A DNA stretch of 64,000 bases, from positions 18,027 through 82,026 of the forward strand of contig JBOHLS010000012.1 in NCBI GenBank assembly GCA_050729835.1, given 5' to 3'. The translations under genes were made by a program, and so were the position numbers. The DNA comes from REEB95 sp050729835 (GTDB lineage: Bacteria > Pseudomonadota > Alphaproteobacteria > ATCC43930 > CGMCC-115725). Each line of letters starts with the position of its first letter. Position 1 is the first letter of the stretch. This document shows positions 53,689 through 61,721 of the stretch, in pieces. Under the pieces are notes generated by a model. It ran no database searches. It was given only the letters and a program-made list of their open reading frames with translations, and was not told the origin of the DNA.

Positions 53689-54401
53689 CGTCCGCGTCCC
53701 GCGAAGATGGCGCGCGTATGCTCGCAGACGACGCGCTGCACCGCCCGCACCCGCGTATGGTCCATGCTCTTCCAGCGCAAGGTGCGCACCGCCGGCTTGT
53801 TGCAGAACACCGTCGCCTGGCCGAGGATCGCGGCGGTGCGCAGCCAGGTCTGCTCGTCCTTGAGCGAGCGCCCGATCAGCCGCGCCACCAGCGCCGCGCA
53901 GGGTTCGCCGACGCAACGTCGCATGGTGGCATAGAGCGTTTCTAGCGCCGCTGAGCGCTCGACCTCGGCGCGGGCGATGAACAGCTTGCGGCTTTCGACG
54001 CTGGCACGGGTGTCGCCGTCGTCGCCCTCGAAGACCAGCGCCACGAAATTCCCGAGCAATTCGGTCAAAAGCGCGAGGGTGGCCGCGCGCGACGGCCTGC
54101 CGGCGGAGAACGTCGCCTTGATCCGCGCGCCGACCGCCGCCATCTGCTGCTCGATGTAGTCGGCAAAATAGCCGACGACCGCGCGGTAGAGGCCTTCCTT
54201 GCTGCCAAAATGGTACTGGATCGCCGGCAAATTGACGCCGGCGCGCTCCGCCAGCAGGCGCGTGCTGGTGCCGTCATAGCCGTGCGCCGCGAAGACCTCG
54301 ATCGCGGTCTCGATCAGGCGGCGGCGGGTGTCGGCCCCGCGCGCCGAGGCGGGGCTGCGCCGCGGGCCGCGTGTCGCGATGATCTCGGGTGCCAGCATCA
54401 T
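53685..54401 (-). CDS. TetR-family repressor of the RND efflux operon
   Basis: The 238-residue product has an N-terminal helix-turn-helix (RRRLIETAIEVFAAHGYDGT, then GVNLPAIQYHFGSKEGLY near 56-73). The C-terminal ligand domain is of the CerR/DUF1956 type (LVARLIGRSLKDEQTWLRTA, then GQATVFCNKPAVR). Tandem ATGs at 54401 and 54398 follow the palindrome at 54414, and the first is used. It is the promoter-proximal gene and overlaps the next start, so it is probably autoregulated. Confidence 0.9.
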   Translation of the reverse strand: MMLAPEIIATRGPRRSPASARGADTRRRLIETAIEVFAAHGYDGTSTRLLAERAGVNLPAIQYHFGSKEGLYRAVVGYFADYIEQQMAAVGARIKATFSAGRPSRAATLALLTELLGNFVALVFEGDDGDTRASVESRKLFIARAEVERSAALETLYATMRRCVGEPCAALVARLIGRSLKDEQTWLRTAAILGQATVFCNKPAVRTLRWKSMDHTRVRAVQRVVCEHTRAIFAGRGR

Positions 54402-54413
54402 GACAATTTTGTG

Positions 54414-54427
54414 TCTATCGATCGATA
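54414..54427. promoter_or_regulatory. TetR operator palindrome
   Basis: The perfect 14-bp palindrome CTATCGATCGATAG lies 13 bases before the tetR start codon. It is flanked by an outer TGACA (54401-54405) and TGTCA (54429-54433). An AT-rich promoter-like stretch (TTATAATTTGACA on the minus strand, about 54429-54441) adjoins it, so a bound dimer would overlap the promoter and start. Assigned by position and symmetry. Confidence 0.7.
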
Positions 54428-54525
54428 GTGTCAAATTATAAAATCGGTGAAAGCTTCCGGTCACCGAAATATCGCAACGCAGCCATGCATCTCGCCGCCG
54501 GCCGGGGGGCCGCTATAATCGCCGC

Positions 54526-55668
54526 GTGAGCGGAACGAAGCCATCCGACCCCGGCAACCTCGGGCGCTATCGCCGCAACCTGCAGGGCGAGGTCGACAGC
54601 GCCGCGCTTTACCGCGCGCTGGCCGAGGCCGAGCCCGACGCCAAGCTGAAACAGGTCTATCGCCGGCTGGCGGGCGTCGAGGAGGCGCATGCCGAGTTCT
54701 GGACGCGGCGCATCCATGGCGCCGGCGGCCGCGCCGGCCGGCTGCGCCCCGGCTTGCGTTCGCGCATCCTGGCGTGGCTCGCCCGGCGCTTCGGCACCGA
54801 GACGGTGCTGCCGATCATCGACACGCTCGAACGCGGCGACGTCACGCAATATGACGCCCAGCCGGAGGCGGCGGCGGCCGGCTTGCCGGCCGACGAGCGC
54901 TCGCATGCGCGCATCGTCCAGGCGCTGGCGCGGCCGCCGCGCGGCGGGCTGTCCGGCGGCGAGCTGGCGCAGATCGAAGGCCGCCACCGCGGCGGCAGCA
55001 ACGCGCTGCGCGCCGCCGTGCTCGGCGCCAACGACGGTCTGGTGTCCAATCTCAGCCTGATCGCCGGCGTCGCCGGCGCCGAACTCAGCAACCATGCGGT
55101 GCTGGTGACCGGAATCGCCGGGCTGATCGCCGGCGCCTGCTCGATGGCGATGGGCGAATGGCTGTCGGTCAACAGCGCGCGCGAGCTGGCGCAGGCGCAG
55201 ATCGACGTCGAGGCCGAGGAGCTGCGCGAGTTCCCCGAGGAGGAGAAGGAGGAGCTGGCACTGATCTACCAGGCCAAGGGCCTGAGCGAGCACCAGGCCA
55301 AGCTGCTCGCCGAGCGCATCATCGGCGACAAGGGCGCGGCGCTCGACACCCTGGCGCGCGAGGAGCTCGGCATCGACCCGAAGGAGCTCGGCGGCTCGGC
55401 TTGGATCGCGGCGGCGACCTCGTTCCTGCTGTTTGCCAGCGGCGCGGCCATGCCGATCCTGCCGTTTGCCGTTCTGAACGGAACTCAAGCAGTCTGGGCG
55501 GGCGCGGCGTTGAGCGGCGCGGCGATGTTCCTGATCGGCGCCGGCACGACGCTGTTTACCGGCCGCAGCGTACTGTTCTCCGGCGCGCGCCAGCTGGCAA
55601 TCGGGCTCGTCGCCGCCGGCGTGACCTATGGCATCGGTCGGCTGATCGGTATCGCCATCGGCGGTTAA
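54526..55668 (+). CDS. mbfA: MbfA-type ferritin-like/VIT1 fusion (iron or manganese exporter)
   Basis: The 380-residue protein joins an N-terminal rubrerythrin-like di-iron domain (about 1-135) to a C-terminal CCC1/VIT1 membrane domain (about 150-380). Di-iron ligands E22, E52-x-x-H55 and E124-x-x-H127 are visible, with an intervening acidic residue near 102. The VIT part starts LRAAVLGANDGLVSNLSLIAG in segments and has five hydrophobic helices with acidic charges on TM1 and TM2 and an EEEKEEL metal-binding hinge. Related rhizobial MbfA exports iron. The start is GTG 54526 and no obvious Irr or Fur box was recognised upstream. Confidence 0.88.
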   Translation: MSGTKPSDPGNLGRYRRNLQGEVDSAALYRALAEAEPDAKLKQVYRRLAGVEEAHAEFWTRRIHGAGGRAGRLRPGLRSRILAWLARRFGTETVLPIIDTLERGDVTQYDAQPEAAAAGLPADERSHARIVQALARPPRGGLSGGELAQIEGRHRGGSNALRAAVLGANDGLVSNLSLIAGVAGAELSNHAVLVTGIAGLIAGACSMAMGEWLSVNSARELAQAQIDVEAEELREFPEEEKEELALIYQAKGLSEHQAKLLAERIIGDKGAALDTLAREELGIDPKELGGSAWIAAATSFLLFASGAAMPILPFAVLNGTQAVWAGAALSGAAMFLIGAGTTLFTGRSVLFSGARQLAIGLVAAGVTYGIGRLIGIAIGG

Positions 55669-55673
55669 TGAGG

Positions 55674-56165
55674 TCATCCGGCGTGCACGACCGCGACGCG
55701 CTCGGCGAGCCGATCGAGAGTCTGACTCCAGCCCTCGCTCATGCCGGCAATGTGCGCCGCCGCCGCGTCCGTCTGCATGATGACCGTCGCGCGCAACGTC
55801 AACCGGGTCTTGCCGCCGATGCTTTCGAACAGCACGACGGTGCGGACCTGGAAAAGCGGTCGTCCGTCATCGTCGGGCATGCCGCTGGTGAAAACCAGCC
55901 GTTCGGGCGCGACGAGCTCGTCGAAGACGCCCGTCATGGGATACACCGTGCCGTCGGGCGCGCGCATGTGGATGCGGATGGCGCCGCCCGGCCGCGCATC
56001 CACTTCGCCAACTGGATTGGTGAAGCCGCGCGGCCCCCACCATTGCCCGAGATGCAGCGGATCGCTGAAGGCCGCGAACACCGGTTCGCGCGGCGCGTCG
56101 AACACGCGCGTGAGGACGAGCGAACGCGCTTCGGCATCATCCTTAGTCTCACTTCCTGCGGCCAC
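55674..56165 (-). CDS. SRPBCC/AHSA1 domain protein
   Basis: This 163-residue helix-grip protein has LVLTRVFDAPREPVFAAFSD near 14-33, the typical LGQWWGPRGFTNPV, and C-terminal helix GWSQTLDRLAERV. The ligand is unknown. I choose GTG 56165 because AGGAGGAG lies just upstream and the conserved strand begins soon after. It overlaps the 3' end of its arsR partner by 17 bases. This is the second arsR-SRPBCC pair in the window. Confidence 0.88.
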   Translation of the reverse strand: MAAGSETKDDAEARSLVLTRVFDAPREPVFAAFSDPLHLGQWWGPRGFTNPVGEVDARPGGAIRIHMRAPDGTVYPMTGVFDELVAPERLVFTSGMPDDDGRPLFQVRTVVLFESIGGKTRLTLRATVIMQTDAAAAHIAGMSEGWSQTLDRLAERVAVVHAG

Positions 56166-56499
56166 GCCTCTCCTCCTTGCCTTGCAGCTTGTGCAGATAC
56201 GCATCGAGCCGGTCGAGGCTCTCTTCCCAGAAGCGGCGATAGCGCCGCAGCCAGACGTCGATGTCCTTGAACGCGGCACCGTCGATGCGGCACGGCCGCC
56301 ATTGGGCTTCCCGGCTACGGACAATGAGCCCCGCCCGCTCCAGCACCTTGAGGTGCTTCGACACCGCCGGCAGGCTCATGTCGAACGGCTCAGCCAGCTC
56401 GGTCATCGCCGCCTCGCCCGACGCCAGACGCACCAGAATCGCCCGCCGGGTCGGATCGGCGAGGGCTGCGAAGGTGGCGCTGAGGCGATCGGTCGGCAC
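56149..56499 (-). CDS. ArsR-family regulator of the second SRPBCC pair
   Basis: This 116-residue winged helix has FAALADPTRRAILVRLASGE near 10-29 and the recognition helix MSLPAVSKHLKVLERAGLI near 40-58. C-terminal aromatic residues (WLRRYRRFWEESLDRL) are typical of the SRPBCC-associated subgroup. There are no metal-binding Cys. The start is GTG 56499, just downstream of the AACC-N4-GGTT operator at 56524. Confidence 0.9.
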   Translation of the reverse strand: MPTDRLSATFAALADPTRRAILVRLASGEAAMTELAEPFDMSLPAVSKHLKVLERAGLIVRSREAQWRPCRIDGAAFKDIDVWLRRYRRFWEESLDRLDAYLHKLQGKEERRGRRK

Positions 56500-56523
56500 G
56501 ACAAGTAAACCGTCTAGTTAATT

Positions 56524-56549
56524 AACCTTTCGGTTTATTATATTGTCAA
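56524..56549 (-). promoter_or_regulatory. Promoter/operator of the second arsR-SRPBCC pair
   Basis: On the minus strand a TTGACA box (56549-56544) is followed after 8 bases by AACC-GAAA-GGTT (56535-56524). This repeats the core and the arrangement of the operator at 28198-28228, where TTGACA is followed after 6 bases by AACC-ATTT-GGTT. A -10 candidate GTTAAT overlaps the right half-site. An AT-rich TTAATTAA element lies next to it. Confidence 0.65.
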
Positions 56550-56651
56550 CGGGCGGCCGTCAAGCGCTATCGGAGTGCGCGATGGACTGCCGCACGGCCC
56601 TTCCGCCAGCGCGCGACTCTGGGCAAGATGCGGCGAAAGCATGGGAACCCG

Positions 56652-57839
56652 ATGAAAAGCCGATCGAAAAAGCCCGACACGCTCCTCGTCCATGCCGGGC
56701 GCGATCCGGCGCGCAATTTCGGCGTCGTCAATCCGCCGGTCTATCACGCCTCGACCATCATCCATCAGACGGTCGCCGAACTCGAAAAGGCGCAGAAGAA
56801 CCGCTATGGCATCGACCAGGTGGTCTATGGCCGCTACGGCACACCGACGACCTTCGCGCTCGAGCAGGCGGTGGCCGCGCTCGAAGGGGGATCGCGCGGC
56901 ATCGCCTTCGGCTCCGGCGCGGCCGCCTGCTTCGCCGCCATCCTCGCCTTCGTCAAGGCCGGCGACCACATCCTGGTCACCGATTCGGTCTATGGGCCGG
57001 TGCGCGGCTTCTGCACCGGCTTCCTCGCCCGTTTCGGCGTCGAGACGACGTTCTACGATCCGACCCTCGGCGACGGCGTCAGCGCCCTGATCCGCGCCAA
57101 CACGCGGCTGATCTATCTCGAAAGCCCGGGCTCGCTCACCTTCGAGGTGCAGGACGCACCGGCGATCGCCAAGCTGGCGGAGGCACGCGATCTCAAGACC
57201 GTGTTCGACAACACCTGGGCCGCACCGCTGTTCTGCAAGCCGCTGGCACTGGGCTGCGACGTCGAGGTCGTCGCCGGCACCAAATACATCGTCGGTCATT
57301 CCGACGCGATGATGGGGCTGGCGGTCGCCGACGAGGAGAATTTCCTCAAGGTGCGCGAGGCGGCGACGCTGATGGGCAACCACGCCGCGCCCGACGACTG
57401 CTATCTCGCGCTGCGCGGCCTGCGCACCGCCGGCGTGCGGCTACGGCAGCATCAGGCGACCGCGCTCGAGCTGACGAAATGGCTGCAAAAACGCGGCGAA
57501 GTCGAACGCGTGCTCTACCCGGCCCTGCCCAGCGATCCGGGCCACAAATTATGGCGGCGCGACTTCACCGGCGCCTCCGGCCTGTTCAGCTTCACCCTCA
57601 AGCCGGGCGTCCATAAACGCGCGGTCGACGCCCTGCTCGACGGCATGGAACTGTTCAGCATGGGTTTCTCGTGGGGCGGCTTCGAGAGCCTGCTGGTACC
57701 GGTCTATCCGCAGCATCTGCGCACCGCGACGCCGTGGCAGGCGGGCCCTTGCCTGCGCGTCCATGCCGGGCTCGAGGACGTCGGCGACCTGATCGCCGAC
57801 CTCGATGCCGGCTTCAAGCGGCTCAAGGCGGCAGCGTAG
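56652..57839 (+). CDS. metC: Cystathionine beta-lyase
   Basis: This 395-residue Cys/Met-metabolism PLP enzyme cleaves cystathionine to homocysteine. Visible are RYGTPTTFALEQAVAALEG near 61-79, the PLP-binding lysine in VVAGTKYIVGHSD near 215, and the C-terminal SLGGFESL-like SWGGFESLLVP. The last motif together with GTKYIVGHSDAMMG is characteristic of MetC rather than cystathionine gamma-synthase. ATG 56652 is preferred to ATG 56628, since homology starts at TLLVHAGR. It is monocistronic and downstream of the divergent arsR pair. Confidence 0.92.
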   Translation: MKSRSKKPDTLLVHAGRDPARNFGVVNPPVYHASTIIHQTVAELEKAQKNRYGIDQVVYGRYGTPTTFALEQAVAALEGGSRGIAFGSGAAACFAAILAFVKAGDHILVTDSVYGPVRGFCTGFLARFGVETTFYDPTLGDGVSALIRANTRLIYLESPGSLTFEVQDAPAIAKLAEARDLKTVFDNTWAAPLFCKPLALGCDVEVVAGTKYIVGHSDAMMGLAVADEENFLKVREAATLMGNHAAPDDCYLALRGLRTAGVRLRQHQATALELTKWLQKRGEVERVLYPALPSDPGHKLWRRDFTGASGLFSFTLKPGVHKRAVDALLDGMELFSMGFSWGGFESLLVPVYPQHLRTATPWQAGPCLRVHAGLEDVGDLIADLDAGFKRLKAAA

Positions 57840-57878
57840 AGCCGACTTGTCCATTCCCCGTTTCGTATCCCCCCATCA

Positions 57879-57930
57879 CCCCCGCGAAAGCGGGGGGCCA
57901 GAGGCCCTGGATTCCCGCTTACGCGGGAAT
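57879..57930. repeat. Two-hairpin intergenic repeat
   Basis: Two perfect small palindromes sit side by side: CCCCCGC-GAAA-GCGGGGG (57879-57896) and ATTCCCGC-TTAC-GCGGGAAT (57911-57930), joined by a GGCC-rich spacer. This is the form of a widespread dispersed repeat in alpha- and betaproteobacteria. It lies between metC and modB and may double as a bidirectional terminator. Confidence 0.75.
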
Positions 57931-57968
57931 GACGGATGATTTATCAACAGCATCATGTTTCCCGATGG

Positions 57969-57993
57969 CGTTATATATGACGGGATATAATCC
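57969..57993 (+). promoter_or_regulatory. Candidate ModE box upstream of modB
   Basis: CGTTATAT (57969-57976) is followed by an 8-base spacer and ATATAATCC (57985-57993), so TTATAT and ATATAA form an inverted repeat. This resembles the CGTTATAT...TACATAACG palindrome bound by molybdate-responsive ModE before modA in E. coli. It sits 16 bases before the modB ATG and overlaps any promoter there. A GGGAGGAG ribosome-binding site follows it. Confidence 0.55.
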
Positions 57994-58008
57994 TCGCGGG
58001 AGGAGCCG

Positions 58009-58707
58009 ATGCTGACGCTGACGCCGGTCGAAAGCGCCGCGCTGCTACTGAGCTTGCGGGTCGGGATCGCCGGCACGCTGTGCAGCCTGCCGCTGGGGCT
58101 CGCCGTCGCCTGGCTGCTGGCACGGCGGCGTTTCGTCGGCCACCAGCTGCTCAACGGCTTGGTGCACCTGCCGTTGGTGCTGCCGCCGGTGGTCGTCGGC
58201 TTCGCGCTGCTGATGCTGTTCGGGCGGCATGGGCCGATCGGCGCCTGGCTTTACCGCGTCTTCGGCTTCACCGTCGCCTTCAACTGGAAAGGCGCGGCGC
58301 TGGCCTCGGCGGTGATGGGCTTTCCGCTGATGGCGCGGGCGATGCGACTGTCACTCGAAAGTGTCGACCGGCGGCTCGAGGCGGCGGCGCGGACGCTCGG
58401 CGCCTCGCGCGCCCGCGTCTTCTGGACCATCACCCTGCCGCTGATGGCCCCCGGCATCCTGACCGGCGCGATCCTGGCCTTTGCGCGCAGTTTTGGCGAG
58501 TTCGGCGCGACCATCACCTTCGTCTCCAACATCCCGGGCGAGACCCAGACCCTGCCACTGGCGCTGTACGCCTTCACGCAGGTGCCAGGCGGCGATCCGC
58601 CGGCGTTCCGGCTGTGCGTCATCGCCGTGATCGTCGCTATGGCCGCCTTGCTGGCCTCGGAGCTGGCGGCACGGCGGCTCGATCGCCGTATCCGGGGCTT
58701 GCCGTGA
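58009..58707 (+). CDS. modB: Molybdate ABC transporter permease ModB
   Basis: This 232-residue permease has five or six TM helices. The EAA loop that contacts the ATPase is AARTLGASRARVFWTITLPLMAPG in sequence near 128-151, with conserved PLVLPPVVVGFALL near 54-67 and ARSFGEFGATITFVSN near 162-177 typical of ModB. GGGAGGAG lies before the ATG. modC overlaps its stop (GTGA). No modA binding-protein gene is adjacent. Confidence 0.93.
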   Translation: MLTLTPVESAALLLSLRVGIAGTLCSLPLGLAVAWLLARRRFVGHQLLNGLVHLPLVLPPVVVGFALLMLFGRHGPIGAWLYRVFGFTVAFNWKGAALASAVMGFPLMARAMRLSLESVDRRLEAAARTLGASRARVFWTITLPLMAPGILTGAILAFARSFGEFGATITFVSNIPGETQTLPLALYAFTQVPGGDPPAFRLCVIAVIVAMAALLASELAARRLDRRIRGLP

Positions 58708-59825
58708 TCGAGGTCGACGTCGAAGCGACGCTCGGCGACTTCGCTCTTGCAGCCAAGTTCGTCGCGCCGAGCGCCGGCATCACCGCGCTGTTCGGCCGTT
58801 CGGGCGCGGGCAAAACCTCGATCGTCAACGCACTGGCCGGCCTGCTGAAGCCGACGCGTGGCCGGATCGCGGTGCGCGACAAGGTTCTGTTCGACAGCGA
58901 ACGTCGCATCGACCTGCCGCCGAACCGCCGTCGCCTTGGCTACATCTTCCAGGAAGGCCGCCTGTTCCCGCATTACTCGGTCAGGGGCAACCTGCTCTAC
59001 GGCGCCAAGCGCACCGATGCCGCCGCCTTCGACCGGATCATCGCGCTGCTCGGCCTCGGCGATTTACTGCGCCGGCGGCCGGGCGATTTGTCGGGCGGCG
59101 AGAAGCAGCGCGTCGCCATCGGCCGCGCCATCCTCGCCGAGCCGCGGCTGTTGCTGATGGACGAGCCGCTGGCGGCGCTCGACGCCGCGCGCAAGGAGGA
59201 AATCTTGCCCTTCATCGCCGCGCTGCGTGGCGCGCTCGACATCCCCGTGGTCTATGTCAGCCACGCCATGGACGAGGTTATCCGCCTCGCCGATACGCTG
59301 GTGCTGGTTGACGGCGGCAAGATCGCCGCCACCGGTACGGTCGAGGCGCTGACCAGCCGCATCGACCTGCGGCCGCTGACCGGCCGGTTCGAGGCCGGCG
59401 CCGTGATCCGCACCGTGCTACGCGGCCACGACAAGGCCTATGGCCTGAGCGAGCTCGCCTTTCCCGGCGGGCGGCTGCGCGTGCCGCATATCGACTTGCC
59501 GCTCGGCACGAGCCTGCGCCTGCGCATCCACGCGCGCGACGTCGTACTGGCGGCGGCGGCGCCGCAGGGTCTCTCGATTCGCAACGCCTTCGCCGGCAAG
59601 GTGATCGAGATCTCGCCCGACAACGGGCCCTTGGTCGATCTGCGCCTCGACATCGGCACGCCGGCGGAGCCCGTAATGCTGTGGGCGCGCATCACCCAAC
59701 GCGCCCTCGCCGATCTGCGGCTCGAAATCGGCAGCAAGGTGCATGCCTTGGTCAAAACGGTGGCACTCGAGCGGCCGAGTCCTGGCGGCGGTCGCGGCAT
59801 CAGCGAGGCGCACGAGGCGGTTTAA
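58704..59825 (+). CDS. modC: Molybdate ABC transporter ATP-binding protein ModC
   Basis: This 373-residue ATPase has Walker A FGRSGAGKTSIVNALAGL near 31-48, the Q-loop region GYIFQEGRLFPHYSVRGNL, signature LSGGEKQRVAIGRAIL near 128-143, and Walker B LLLMDEPLAALDAARKEEIL. The C-terminal Mop/TOBE domain (from about 290, IRNAFAGKVIEISPDNGPL) binds oxyanion. The start is GTG 58704, overlapping the modB TGA. Confidence 0.94.
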   Translation: MIEVDVEATLGDFALAAKFVAPSAGITALFGRSGAGKTSIVNALAGLLKPTRGRIAVRDKVLFDSERRIDLPPNRRRLGYIFQEGRLFPHYSVRGNLLYGAKRTDAAAFDRIIALLGLGDLLRRRPGDLSGGEKQRVAIGRAILAEPRLLLMDEPLAALDAARKEEILPFIAALRGALDIPVVYVSHAMDEVIRLADTLVLVDGGKIAATGTVEALTSRIDLRPLTGRFEAGAVIRTVLRGHDKAYGLSELAFPGGRLRVPHIDLPLGTSLRLRIHARDVVLAAAAPQGLSIRNAFAGKVIEISPDNGPLVDLRLDIGTPAEPVMLWARITQRALADLRLEIGSKVHALVKTVALERPSPGGGRGISEAHEAV

Positions 59826-59962
59826 GCCCGGATTCCCGCGGGAAATTCGCTAAAATCCGTCTCGATTCCAGCGCATCGGCCGGGGTGATTAACACACGCT
59901 CAAGACAATACATGGCAAAGTGAGCCATTCACGATCCTTCGGACGCCGAGGGACACCACACG

Positions 59963-60355
59963 ATGGCCGGAACCTTGTCGCAAAAAGACACCGCCGAATT
60001 CGACGAGTTGTGGCGCATCCGTCAAGCCGCTGAGCGCGAGGCGCGCGAGATGGAAGACCGCCGCGCCTACGAGCGCCGGAACGTCTTCTGGAAGGCGCGC
60101 ATGGTCCTGCCCGAGGGCGCGATCAACTGCGTCGTCTACGACCTGTCGATGGGCGGCGCGCGCGTGCGGCTCGTCGCGCAGTTGCAAAAGCAACAGCGCG
60201 TGCGGCTCGACATCGAGAAGCTCAGCCCGCTCAATGCCGAGGTGGTCTGGCTCGGCATCGGCATGATCGGCATCCGCTTCACCGACGATCCGGCGTTCAT
60301 CGGCCGTACGCTCGGCCCGCTGCTCGCTGGCGGAACGCCTCAGGGCGCACCGTAA
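59963..60355 (+). CDS. PilZ-domain protein
   Basis: This 130-residue cyclic di-GMP-binding domain protein has an N-terminal helix (SQKDTAEFDELWRIRQAAER) and the Arg-rich RxxxR switch in RRAYERRNVFWKARM near 37-51. The D-x-S-x-x-G-x motif is in VVYDLSMGGARVRL near 56-69, and the last strands hold WLGIGMIGIRFTDD. It has no output domain, so it is a stand-alone receptor or adaptor. Its 3' end overlaps the convergent ratA end by 16 bases. Confidence 0.9.
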   Translation: MAGTLSQKDTAEFDELWRIRQAAEREAREMEDRRAYERRNVFWKARMVLPEGAINCVVYDLSMGGARVRLVAQLQKQQRVRLDIEKLSPLNAEVVWLGIGMIGIRFTDDPAFIGRTLGPLLAGGTPQGAP

Positions 60356-60774
60356 AGCTTCCGGGCGCGTTTCTCGAACGCGCCCACCATCCGCTTCACC
60401 GCCTCGGTGAAGACGGTCTCGACAATTCCCGTCAGGACGCGCGAGCGGAATTCGAAATCCACGTGGAAGTCGATCAGCGTGACGCCGTTTTGCGGTATGA
60501 ACTTCCAGTGGTTCTCGAGATACTTGAACGGCCCTTCGGCGTATTCGACGTCGATGCGATCGGGCCTATAAAGGTGAACTCTCGATGTAAACCGCTCGCG
60601 CACCATGCGCCAGCCGATCAGCAAGTCACCGAGGATGTAGTCGCCGCGGCGCTCGCGCACGCGGGCGCCAACGCACCACGGCAAGAATTCGGGATAACGC
60701 TCAATGTCGGCGACGAGATCGAAAAGCCGCTCCGCCGTGTAAGGCAGAAGCCGCTGCTCGGCATGCGTCGGCAT
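60340..60774 (-). CDS. RatA/COQ10-family SRPBCC protein
   Basis: This 144-residue START-like protein carries PYTAERLFDLVADIERYPEF near 11-30, LPWCVGARVRERRG and FKYLENHWKFIP. The family includes RatA, which blocks ribosome subunit association in E. coli, and Coq10, which binds ubiquinone. Location next to lipA and lpd, common in alphaproteobacteria, rather favours a quinone-binding or respiratory role. The start is ATG 60774, 5 bases after lipA on the same strand. Confidence 0.9.
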   Translation of the reverse strand: MPTHAEQRLLPYTAERLFDLVADIERYPEFLPWCVGARVRERRGDYILGDLLIGWRMVRERFTSRVHLYRPDRIDVEYAEGPFKYLENHWKFIPQNGVTLIDFHVDFEFRSRVLTGIVETVFTEAVKRMVGAFEKRARKLYGAP

Positions 60775-60778
60775 CGGG

Positions 60779-61717
60779 CTATTGTGCGCGCGCGAGCCGG
60801 GCGGCGCGAGCGGCGCGGAGCTTGAGGAAATCGTCGCCGGCGAAATAGGACGAGCGCGTCAGCGGTGACGCCGAAACCATCAGGAAGCCCTTGGCGAAAG
60901 CCTGTGCCTTCAGTTCCGCGAATTCGGCGGGCTCGATGAAGCGCGCCACCGCGTGATGCTTGAGCGTCGGCTGGAGATACTGACCGACGGTGAGGAAATC
61001 GACCTCGGCGGCGCGCAGATCGTCCATGACGGCGTACACCTCGTCGAGGGCTTCCCCGAGACCAACCATGAGTCCCGACTTAGTGAACATCGCGGGATCG
61101 AGCCGCTTTACCTGTGCAAGCAAGGCAAGCGATGCTTCGTAACGCGCGCCCGGCCGCACGTCGCGGTAGAGCCGCTTCACGGTTTCGAGATTGTGGTTGT
61201 AAACGTCGGGCTTGGCGGCAACGACTGCCCCAATGGCGCCATCTTTCTTGAGGAAATCGGGCGTCAGCACTTCGATCGTGGTCGTCGGCGCGGCGCGCCG
61301 GATCGCCCGGATGGTATGGACGAAATGGCCGGCGCCACCGTCCGGCAGGTCGTCGCGGTCGACCGAGGTGACGACGATGTGATGGAGGCCGAGCTTGCCG
61401 ACCGCTTCGGCGACGTGCTCGGGCTCGTGCGGATCGAACGCGACGGGCCGGCCGGTCGCGACGTTGCAGAAGCTGCAGGCGCGGGTGCAGACCGCGCCCA
61501 GGATCATCACCGTCGCGTGCTTTTCCTTCCAGCACTCGCCGATATTGGGACAGGCCGCTTCCTCGCACACGGTGTTGAGCTTGAGCGCCCGCATCAGGTC
61601 GCGCGTCTCCCGATATTCGCGCGATACCGGCGCCTTGACGCGAATCCACGAAGGCTTAGGCGGCGACGGCTGATCGGACTTGCGCGCCTTCTCGGGGTGG
61701 CGCAGCGCGGCGCTCAT
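60779..61717 (-). CDS. lipA: Lipoyl synthase
   Basis: LipA inserts two sulfurs into octanoyl groups to make lipoyl cofactors, which the adjacent pyruvate dehydrogenase needs. The 312-residue protein has both [4Fe-4S] clusters: the auxiliary CEEAACPNIGEC near 54-65 and the radical SAM CTRACSFC near 79-86. YNHNLETVKRLY follows at the expected place. I choose ATG 61717, 4 bases past the lpd stop, over ATG 61753, which would overlap lpd by 32 bases. Confidence 0.96.
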   Translation of the reverse strand: MSAALRHPEKARKSDQPSPPKPSWIRVKAPVSREYRETRDLMRALKLNTVCEEAACPNIGECWKEKHATVMILGAVCTRACSFCNVATGRPVAFDPHEPEHVAEAVGKLGLHHIVVTSVDRDDLPDGGAGHFVHTIRAIRRAAPTTTIEVLTPDFLKKDGAIGAVVAAKPDVYNHNLETVKRLYRDVRPGARYEASLALLAQVKRLDPAMFTKSGLMVGLGEALDEVYAVMDDLRAAEVDFLTVGQYLQPTLKHHAVARFIEPAEFAELKAQAFAKGFLMVSASPLTRSSYFAGDDFLKLRAARAARLARAQ

Positions 61718-61721
61718 GGCG

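Noticed and set aside
56550..56651. SAM riboswitch before metC
   Set aside because: No conserved SAM-I or SAM-II core; the stretch is mainly the divergent arsR promoter and the metC leader.
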